From Tritrichomonas musculus (Eukaryota > Parabasalia > Tritrichomonadida > Tritrichomonadidae), in the NCBI GenBank assembly GCA_039105265.1, contig JAPFFF010000007.1, forward strand, positions 4,526,001-4,590,000: a stretch of DNA of 64,000 bases, in the 5' to 3' direction. The notes below the pieces were generated by a model, which saw only the letters and a list, made by a program, of their open reading frames with translations, was not told where the DNA came from and made no database searches. This document shows, one piece after another, positions 56,061 through 64,000 of the stretch. How positions within the stretch are numbered: position 1 is the stretch's first letter; every line of letters starts with the position of its first letter. A program made the position numbers and the translations under genes.

Positions 56061-56122
56061 GAGCCAAGGACCTTTAGGTCCATGGTTAAAATTAAATCAA
56101 TTAAATTTTCACATTTACGTAT

Positions 56123-56470
56123 AAAATTTATGAAAAATTAACAAAAGTCGTTTTTGTCGGTTGATGAAATACGTGAAGAAATAGAGGTTAGCACTTATGA
56201 TATCATTTATTAAGAATTTATGTTTTCATGGATTTTTAAACTGGCGTTGAGTTATGAGTCATTTTTGATTTCTTGATATTTAAAATTATCATGTATAATA
56301 ATTTTTTTGAATATCAAAATAATATTTGGGTCAGGTGTGAACTAAAATGTTGATATCATATATTCTAAAAGTAATGAGTTGAGGATTGGGAAAATCATAT
56401 ATTATATAATAACTGTCTAATATGACGCGTTCATCTATTTTGTACCCAGTCTTATCTCACTTATACTACT
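56123..56470 (-). repeat. Maverick right terminal inverted repeat
   Basis: 348 bp, reverse complement of 37,388-37,734, ending CTTATACTACT. Similarity continues weakly inward to 56,112 (ACGTAAATG), pairing with the duplicated inner edge on the left. Confidence 0.95.
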
Positions 56471-56475
56471 TGTCA
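56471..56475 (+). repeat. Target-site duplication, right copy (TGTCA)
   Basis: Matches 37,383-37,387. It lies 8 bp outside the stop codon of the minus-strand Sel1-repeat remnant. Confidence 0.85.
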
Positions 56476-56483
56476 AAATCTAT

Positions 56484-58507
56484 TCATTTCTCTTTACTTT
56501 TTAAATAGCGGACAGACTTTATAGTTATAATAATATATATATCATTATAAGTTATTAAATCCATCATAAAAATTATCATTAATATCAATGATTGGCTTAT
56601 TTTTGGGGCGATTGATTGGAATTCTTCCAAAAAGAATTGGATAAAGATATTTATATATGTTTTTTCCATCTCATCAATCAAATCCTTAATAGAATCATTC
56701 ATTTCAACTAAATTAAATGATTTTATTTTATTTGGAAATATTATTTTTCTTTTTAAATTATCAGAATTTAATTCAAATCGAATTTCTATAAAAATATTAT
56801 TTGAATACTATTCAATTTTTTTGAATTCATAGTAATTTTTATAATAATTAATAATATTCTGAACTTCTTCTGAAAGAAAAATATGAAGATTTTCTTTATT
56901 TGTATTTGAATATTCATTACCTTCTGATTTTTTGTTATCCAAATCATTTCCTTTATATTTAAAATCAATCATGACTGTTTTGAATTCTTGATCTTCGAAT
57001 TCATTCCATCCACAATTCGAATTAATTTTTGTTAAATTTTGCATATCGAATAAAAGAAAACCAAAAATAAATTTATGCAAATTTGTCATAATAGATTCAC
57101 CTCCATTTTTAATAATTTCCCAATTAAAATAAAATGATTTGTCGTTGTTCTCCAAAAGCAATTTAATAACTGGTCTAAAAATACAATTAATAAAGTATTT
57201 AACATCAACGTTATATAAAGTTAATTTGAGATTTGCAAAAAAGATAAGGAATATTTTTGATATATCAAGTCTTTTGTCAAATATAAAATTATTTATCCAA
57301 GATTTTAATGGTTCACATTCATATTGTATTGCAAGTAAGTAATGTTTGATTGCATCATCATATTTTTTCTCTGAATCTTTTTCATGACCAAAAATGAATT
57401 CTGAGATTGCAAATTTTTGTTTTGATGCACGATCATACCAATAGTCTGAATTCATTATATTTTTATGAATGAATTGACCCACTAAACCATAATTATTTTG
57501 AGCATGTGATAATTCACTGAATACTGCTATTTTTAAATATTTTTCTGCCAACTGAAGATTATTATTCTCAAGAATAAACATTAAAGAAATATTATTATTT
57601 GATAGATAGTAATTTTCATTTTTTTGGATCTTTTCATTCCAATAATTTCTATTGAAAGTAATAATAATCTCATCATTATTTTCAACACATTTTTTATAAC
57701 ATTCAATTGCCTTTTGTTTATCAACATCAACTCCTTGTCCATTTTCATAAATTAATCCCATATAAAACAAAGCTTTGATACCATCATTTTGAGTAGATAA
57801 TTCAAAACACTTCAATGCTTTTTGAAAATCAGGTGTAACACCAAGTCCTTCATAATAAATTTTACCTAAATAGTAAAGAGCATCTGGATTATTATTTACT
57901 ATATTATTTTCAAAATATTTCTTTGCTTTTGCATAATCCTTTTTAACAAATATTCCTTCTAAATAAAGCTTACCTAATCTAACAAAAGCATCTTCATAAT
58001 ATTCTTTTGCTGCCATTTCATAATACTCAATTGCTTTTGTAACATCTTTCTTGTCTAGATAAAGATCACCTAAACAAAATAAAGAATAAGAATTACCATT
58101 TTTTATAGAGAGATCATAGTATTTTTTAACCAAATCAAAATCTTTCACTGGACCATAATTACCACAATATATTTTCCCTATTTTTTCATATGCTTGTGAA
58201 TGCCCTTTCTCAGCTGCTACTTTATAATATTCTTCAGCTTTTATATAATCTCGCTTAACTCCAAATCCATAAAAATAAAGATTTCCTAAGTAAATATTGG
58301 CCAAATTATTTTTTAAACGTGCAGATAATTCAAAATAATGTCTAGCTAGCTTTTTGGTAATCTTCTGGAACTCCTAATCCTATTAAATATAAAAATCCTA
58401 AACCAATTAATTCATCTAAATTATTTTGTTGAGCAGATAACTCAAAATAATGTCTAGCTTTTATGCTGATTGCGGTGCCACTTTGAAGTTCGATGCCTAA
58501 ATTTTAA
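56484..58507 (-). pseudogene. Sel1-repeat (SLR) protein, broken
   Basis: About seven SLR/TPR-like helical pairs are readable on the minus strand: ARHYFELSAQQNNLDELIGL from ~58,465, NIYLGNLYFYGFGVKRDYIK, AEEYYKVAAEKGHSQAYEKI, DALYYLGKIYYEGLGVTPDF and others, then a helical tail. Three lesions: no start codon near 58,507 (stop just upstream); a 4-bp CTAG duplication at 58,342-58,349 that shifts the frame in an otherwise regular repeat; and an in-frame TAG at 56,808-56,810, after which the same frame stays open to TGA 56,484 (SNNIFIEIRFELNSDNLKRK). The central 498 codons are intact, so decay is recent. SLR proteins are adaptor/signalling scaffolds. Confidence 0.75.
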
Positions 58508-58858
58508 AAAATTAATAATTAAATAAGTAATCTCTCAAAATATAGAAAATTATTATCATATTCACTTCATATTTTTAGTATAAATTCATAATAAATTAAT
58601 TATATAAAAAAAATTATTGAATGAACTCATTGAATATATTGTGAGAATGAATTATTTATCCTTTATAGTAAATTGATTATAGATATTGAATATATTCTGA
58701 GGTTTTTAATTATTTAATGAAAAAAATTGACAGAAGTGATTGAATATTTTATGAATGCTGATATTTTTTTATTATCAATTTTGTTATAAAAATATAGTGA
58801 ATTATTGACATTGTAGATTAAAACAGATTTTTTTGACCTTATACTAAGGCAAAATAAG

Positions 58859-58976
58859 ATTGAATTCCTTATTACTGTAACCGCCAAAATGCAGTAATAA
58901 GCGATCGTTATTCACCTATTATAGGTCAAATAAAATTGAATTCCTTATTACTGTAACCGCCAAACCGCAGTAATAA
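58859..58976. repeat. Two direct copies of a TTATTACTG hairpin unit
   Basis: ATTGAATTCCTTATTACTGT begins at 58,859 and 58,935 (76-bp spacing). Each unit holds the perfect palindrome TTATTACTG-(14 nt)-CAGTAATAA (58,869-58,900; 58,945-58,976), with a CCGCCAAA loop. A third such palindrome with a different loop is at 62,514-62,544. They may mark the ends of the transposon whose transposase lies between. The rest of 58,508-59,241 is gene-free AT-rich sequence. Confidence 0.6.
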
Positions 58977-59241
58977 TAACTTTTTCACCTTTCTAAAGGT
59001 TAAATATTTTGACCTTTAAATTTCTTAACAAATTAATTTTTTTTTAACAAAATTGAATCATTCAAAAATCCACTTTTTTAAAATGAAAAGATAAATTGAA
59101 TGAATAAAGATATATTATTTTGAATATATTATTTTGAATGTATATTTGTTCGTGGTCATACATTTATATATAATGTTGTCCAGTAGGTTATTACTTAATT
59201 CTCTTCCACAATGCATTAAGCGAGGTCCTTATATTAATTAG

Positions 59242-60708
59242 AGTAAATATCCCGAAACAGTTACAAAAGTTATCCAAATTTTGAAAGATGGAATACCAGG
59301 AGATGTCGATAAAATTGTTTCGAAAACAGGTTTTAAACGCAGAACATTATATAATTGGAACAAAATGCTAAATGAACATCCAAACTTTAATCCAATAGTA
59401 AAACAAATTAGAATAAAATCACGTATTTTCACAGAAGAAGAAGAAGATTCAATTGCAAATTTTATTTGATCTCAAAAAGTTACGAAAGGTGAATGTTTTA
59501 CAGATGAGGATGCTGTTGAAATATTAACTGATGCTTTCCTTGATAAGCATTATGATGATGAAGATTTTGATTTCACATATGTGGTATCAAATGGATATAT
59601 TTATGACTTTAAGTTAAGACATAATTTCGTTTCAAAGATATGCTACTTAAAAAGAAGACCAATACAAGATTCAAATAATTCAACGTTTATTGATAATTTT
59701 ATTGATGAAATGCAAGTCCTTTTTGATACAGTTCCAAATGAAAGAATAGTGAATGTTGATGAAACTGCAATTTTTGTTTCTCCAAAGCAATTAAAAATAT
59801 GGCATAGTAAGGGAGTTGATGATGTTTCATTGCCTGTGATATTTAATGAGAAACAAAGGATGACTGCCGTTTGTGCCATTGCAGCGGACGGTTTCAAATT
59901 CCCGATTCAATTTATTGCAAAAGGCAAAACCGAGGAAGTGCTGGAAACACAAATAGGTGATGTTGACCCTCACTTAAGAGCATTTTCTGAAAAGGGATGG
60001 ACAGATATTAATACTTTTTATCAATATCTGAATCACATCAGGTCGCACTTTGAAGATAATGATGAAATACATTTAATATTAGATCTATACAAAGCACACA
60101 ATAATGATGAAATCAAAGAAGCAGCAGAAGAACTTGGCATTGTTCTTCACTTCATACTTGCGGAATTCACTGATAAGTTCCAGCCTTTAGATGCTCGAAT
60201 TTTTGCAATAGTGAAAGCCTACATTCGACACATGGTCAGAGAATGCTTAAAAGAAGGAAAAAATTTAACCAAGATAGATGTATGTGAATGGATGTCAAAG
60301 GCTTGGGAAAAATAAGAAACATCAATGGTTCAAGAAGCTTTTGATTACCTTGTTCTTGGTGAAAAATGGGAAGGGTACGATTGTTTTGATTGCCAAATTG
60401 CACATACTTGTAGATTTGCACGAGCAACACCAAAAGAAAAGAAATTAATGCTGTATGATGAAATTCAAGAAGAGTCTTTTAAAGATAATAATGGAATCTC
60501 TTTATCAGATTTCATATTAGAATCATTTGATGGAAATGAAATTTTAACGGTTGACCAAATTAAAGACTACGTTACTAGCAATGCATCAGTTGATGGAATT
60601 GATAACATAGACGCAAGAATCAACGATTCTATTAGAAGATTGGTAGCAATCAAGATATTAAATAAAAACTATAAAGTTGCTACTCCAACATTTAAATTAA
60701 CAATCTGA
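59242..60708 (+). pseudogene. Pogo-like (DDE_1) transposase with two in-frame stops
   Basis: A single frame from 59,242 (after an upstream TAG, no ATG) to TGA 60,706-60,708. It has an N-terminal HTH (GDVDKIVSKTGFKRRTLYNW), then stop TGA 59,467-59,469, a CENP-B-like region, the DDE_1 core with IVNVDETAIF (first Asp), GFKFPIQFIAKG, EIHLILDLYKAHNND (second Asp) and TDKFQPLDARIFAIV (third Asp, QPLD hallmark), stop TAA 60,313-60,315, and a helical C-terminus (SDFILESFDGNEILTVDQIK). All three catalytic Asp remain. Only two nonsense changes and the loss of a start disable it, so inactivation is recent. Full-length element ends are not certain. Confidence 0.8.
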
Positions 60709-60716
60709 AAAGTATG

Positions 60717-60907
60717 ATTGGTTTTCATCAAATGAATTATGATTTTGTTAAGTCGAGATCAATAATATGAATCAGTTCAAGCGATCGCATAGAAAGTGGA
60801 GTCACGGCTGCAACGTTTCATTTATCTGTAATGTTATAATTGGTTTTCATCAAATGAATTATGATTTTGTTAAGTCGAGATCAATAATATGAATCAGTTC
60901 AAGCGAT
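60717..60907. repeat. 69-bp direct repeat
   Basis: 60,717-60,785 and 60,839-60,907 are identical (ATTGGTTTTCATCAAATGAA...TTCAAGCGAT), 122 bp apart, with a GC-rich 53-bp spacer (GTGGAGTCACGGCTGCAACG). They follow the transposase stop directly. Confidence 0.9.
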
Positions 60908-60916
60908 TCGGCAACC

Positions 60917-61210
60917 CAGAAAAAACAATCTACCAGAAGAAGCAATTGCCCGGAAGAAGCAATTACTCAGAAGAAACAATTACCCGGAAGAAACAATTAC
61001 TCAGAAGAAACAATTACCTGGAAGAAGCAATTAACCAGAAGAAACAATTACCCGGAAGAAACAATCACCTGGAAGAAGCAATTAACAAGTAGAAACAATC
61101 TACAATAAGATTCGGAAACCCAGAAAAGTCAATCTTCCTGAAGAATTAGCTTTTCTGAAGAACCAATAACCCTGAAGAATCAGCTTTCCCAAAGAGACAA
61201 TAATCCTGTA
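60917..61210. repeat. 17-bp minisatellite (GAAGAAACAATTA-NNNN)
   Basis: About eleven 17-bp units with core GAA-GAA(A/G)-CAATTA and spacer CCCG/CTCA/CCTG, to ~61,097, then degenerate CCTGAAGAATCAGCTTT-like units to ~61,210. Because 17 is not a multiple of three, the open frame across it (60,889-61,092) is fortuitous. Confidence 0.8.
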
Positions 61211-61215
61211 GAGTC

Positions 61216-62910
61216 AGCAACACAGAGGAAGTATTGGCCTATTATTTTATCCCTATCTATCTTCTTAAACTAATTTCAATTTACCATATACATGACTTTT
61301 TCAATTCATATTTGTTTTTTCCAAAAACTTTTTGAATACTTTTTTTTATTCTTCAAAGAAAATGAGAAATTTTTAGTTTACGAATCCAAATTGAATATTA
61401 CATTGGCATAGATTCTATAAAATGCATGAAACAGAACTCATTATCATGCGATGTTGATGAAGAAACAATCGATCAAAACCTATTTAATAAGGATGAAGAT
61501 AAATATTTGCTTTTTTTATTCATTCGCACACATTATTTTTAAGCATTACTAATAAAAGAAACAATATTTGTTTGGTATTTATGCTTATTTATGATTTTTT
61601 GTAATTTCAATATTTTCATTCTTTACAGTCAGTCCATTTGGATTGTATTACTAATGCAATCTACGTAAAAATTTATATTTTTTCATTTATAACCACCTAG
61701 AATGAGAAAACTAAAAAAAATAAAAAAAATATTATTCGATAAAGAATCATAAAATTCAACAGTATTTTATTATTCAAGATAATTGTTTGAAATATAATAC
61801 AATAACATTTCTGAAAGTATCAAATGTATATATCTAGTATATAGTTGAGAAAATTGAAATTGTTTCGAATGTATTTAAGCCTATTTTGAGATTTTCTATA
61901 TATTATATTAATGCTGTTTTTATCATGACAGAATAAGCTTAAATCATCAAAATTAGCCAAAAATTTTGCTTTCTTTTCTAATAATATCCTCATATGAAAT
62001 ATGGACTTCGCGGCAAAAAAATCGATATTGCGTATATATACTATAATTTCTGATTTTAAAAACATTGTGAAGATCACGTAATGAATTAACAAATTGATAC
62101 CTGCATTATTTAATATTGTGAAATTTTAGGACTTTAAAATTGGCTGCAATTTTAAATAGCAACTCTCTGCCATGTAATAATTATTATATATCAATGTTAC
62201 TGTGTAATTATAAAAATAGGATAAGTTAGCTCATCATTAAAACAATAAATAGAAAAATAAACGTTCCCCAGTAAATTAAATGAATATAATAAACGGTCTC
62301 TTTGGGTATTTTGAGAAAACTTTCAAAAAGTTTTGTGCAAAATTAAGCGGGAGGAGGGTAATAATCTTTTTTTATAATTTTTGAAATAAATTTAGATATT
62401 ATATATCAATATTTTTTAATATTTAATTTATATGCATTATATAATATATTCTATTATAATATTCTTTAAATTTTTCATTTTTTAAAAATTATTTTAAAAT
62501 TTTCAAAATCTCTTTATTACTGTGATTTTTTGCAACAGTAATAAATGCGAGATGTACATTAATTTGCATTGCTTTCATTTTATACTTTTATCCTAACGTT
62601 TTTGATGAGATTATTAAATTATCATGTGAAAATAAAAACTATTATATTTTTTTCATTATATCTTAATTACTGGTTTTAAATTTTTTAAATATGGATCCAA
62701 AGAAATAGATTTGCTTTTAATATTAAAATAATATTGTTTTAAATATTTCAATGCTATTTCCGTAGCTATGTTTGAATTTTGAGAGTTTTATCTGAATTAT
62801 TTGCTTAAAAAAAATTCTAATTTTCTCTATTCATGAAACAATTTTCCAATAAATTCCTGCGTTAATAGATAAACTATATATTAAAAAATATTTTCTATTA
62901 ATATTTTCTA
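61216..62910. other. AT-rich gene-free region with one palindrome
   Basis: Nothing coding-like is supported; the minus-strand open frame 61,820-62,092 has no recognisable features. TTATTACTG-(13 nt)-CAGTAATAA at 62,514-62,544 echoes the palindromes at 58.9 kb. Confidence 0.4.
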
Positions 62911-62947
62911 TTACTTTTGATAATGATGCAAAATATTAACGAAAATG

Positions 62948-62978
<31 letters not shown>

Positions 62979-62995
62979 ATCATTATCAAAAGTAA
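62911..62995. repeat. 23-bp perfect inverted repeat around a T tract
   Basis: TTACTTTTGATAATGATGCA (plus AAA, 62,911-62,933) pairs exactly with 62,973-62,995; the loop is ATATTAACGAAAATG followed by a T tract of about 30 bases. Confidence 0.8.
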
Positions 62996-63203
62996 AAATT
63001 TGATTTTCATATATGATATATTATTGTTTTAAATTTAATGTTTTATTTTAGACTTACCCAATTTTTATAAAGATAAAATATTATCATTATCGTTAAATAA
63101 TCTTCAGAAAATTATAATTCTATAAATTAGATATGATCGTTCGCTTCAAAATTTCTATCAAAATTTAAAAAAATTGAGAGGGCTTGAGGTCTATGCCAGA
63201 TAA

Positions 63204-63437
63204 CATCCTCTCAAATATTTTATTGTTATTACATTAAAATCTTCAATATTTGCCATGTCTAAAAAAAAATGAAATGAATACTATTTTTTGTTATCCATAT
63301 ATGGATAATTTTATCAATTTTTTATTAAGGCTTTATCAATTATGATGTGATAAATTAACCGTAAATGAACTAATTTTCGTGTAAACGTATAGTTTATTTT
63401 ATTATCATCCTCTCAAATATTTTATTGTTATTACATT
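63204..63437. repeat. Templated insertion carrying a copy of the thioredoxin gene start
   Basis: 63,232-63,357 is an exact 126-bp copy, same orientation, of 15,966-16,091: the first eight codons of the thioredoxin gene (minus strand), its leader and upstream DNA up to part of the 28-bp inverted repeat. It is bracketed by identical 32-bp direct repeats (CATCCTCTCAAATATTTTAT..., 63,204-63,235 and 63,406-63,437). It would not produce a functional protein. Confidence 0.9.
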
Positions 63438-64000
63438 GAAAACAGAATTGAATGGAAATTATATTTTGTTCATTATTGAATTATAATTAAGATTTATTGA
63501 TTAAAAGATTATAAAATAAGATTTTAATTTAATTTAACATACTTTTAGATACTAATATGATCTCACTTTCCTCTTTCACATAAAGATATCAAAGTTAAAA
63601 TCATATCTATGCATTTAGATTCTTCAAAACAGTAGAAATAAGATTTTTTAAATATAGTAACATGCTAAATGAGCTTTTATTATGTACCAATTATAAGATT
63701 TGAATATATAAAAAAAACATTTTTTTATTTATTTAATAAAAGGCTTATTTATATAATATAGTATGGCTAAAACATGACTGATATTTAATTTAAAAACAAC
63801 TTCTATAAATATATAAAATTTTATTTAAGAAATTATTAAAATTTTGATAAGTCTATAAAGTTGTGATGATTAAACCTTCAAAATATTCAAAAGTTAAAAA
63901 GTATAACTTAAAAAATAGTTTCATTTTCCCTAATAATATAAAAAAATTGTGATTGAAGAGAATGCAGTAATATATTCAATACTTGTTTCATTAGATGCTG
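63438..64000. other. AT-rich gene-free end of window
   Basis: 563 bp without coding-like frames, RNA genes or clear repeats. Confidence 0.4.

Larger units (their letters stand above)
37388..56470. mobile_element. Complete Maverick/Polinton element (19,083 bp)
   Basis: Bounded by near-identical 347/348-bp terminal inverted repeats starting AGTAGTATAAG, and by TGTCA on both sides. It carries the Polinton core set: protein-primed family B DNA polymerase, retroviral-type integrase, A32-like packaging ATPase and a probable jelly-roll major capsid protein, plus ten further genes and a subterminal repeat block. Genes are packed tightly, several convergent pairs overlapping by 4-49 bp. Only one gene (43,441) shows a possible end shift. 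TIRs differ at about two positions, so insertion is recent. Trichomonad genomes are known to be rich in Mavericks, which in principle can form virions. Confidence 0.95.

Noticed and set aside
61820..62092. 90-codon minus-strand frame
   Set aside because: No homologous motif or start context; composition equals the surrounding AT desert.
1..64000. tRNA, rRNA or snRNA genes
   Set aside because: I looked for GC-rich cloverleaf-sized islands and B-box-like GGTTCGAATCC and saw none that convinced me; a covariance-model scan (tRNAscan-SE, Infernal) would be decisive.

Overview
The window is AT-rich eukaryotic DNA that looks like a trichomonad (Parabasalia; Tritrichomonas or Trichomonas type). The case rests on: mostly intron-free genes; short intergenic spacers between the housekeeping genes and long AT deserts elsewhere; an Inr-like TTCATTTCATTTTTT just before two starts; the characteristic short-type ankyrin/coiled-coil gene and a DUF3447-like relic; Sel1-repeat genes; and a complete Maverick/Polinton element. 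The species cannot be fixed from the sequence alone.

Host gene block (1-22,800): a 5'-cut low-complexity protein; an ARM-like helical protein; a Gln-rich putative DNA-binding protein; a large protein with left-handed beta-helix repeats and an internal minisatellite; a starch-binding-domain/bacterial-type PARG fusion; an Erv46/ERGIC3 cargo receptor; a small unknown; a right-handed beta-helix (CASH-type) protein; a thioredoxin with a CPGC active site; a 1119-aa winged-helix-type protein tentatively related to the TFIIIC largest subunit; a short transposase-like helix-turn-helix protein; a PepT-type M20 peptidase; and a bZIP-like protein.

Decayed and repeat-rich zone (22,800-37,380): two MITE-like elements, a coding relic, an intact lectin (beta-trefoil plus F5/8C), a DUF3447-like pseudogene broken at A/T runs, and an unusual ankyrin gene (31,522-35,501, minus). 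Its 33-codon repeats are each open and in phase, but nine homologous inserts (89-94 or 426-728 bp) sit at the same repeat boundary; the long ones are filled with a 24-bp minisatellite. Further broken genes follow.

Maverick/Polinton (37,388-56,470; 19,083 bp): 347/348-bp, almost identical terminal inverted repeats, AGTAGT...ACTACT ends and a TGTCA target duplication. It carries 15 genes: packaging ATPase, probable double-jelly-roll major capsid protein, two small MAFGSWFK proteins resembling adenoviral pVI, a 1308-aa fibre-like protein, a retroviral-type integrase, and a 1524-aa protein-primed PolB with an OTU-like N-terminal domain and an embedded HNH motif. No adenain-type protease is recognisable. 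All frames are open apart from one possible end-of-gene shift, so the copy looks young and possibly competent to form particles.

Right flank (56,471-64,000): a broken Sel1-repeat gene, a pogo/DDE_1-type transposase with two in-frame stops and palindromes around it, minisatellites, and a 126-bp exact copy of the thioredoxin promoter/start region bracketed by 32-bp direct repeats, which looks like a templated repair insertion.
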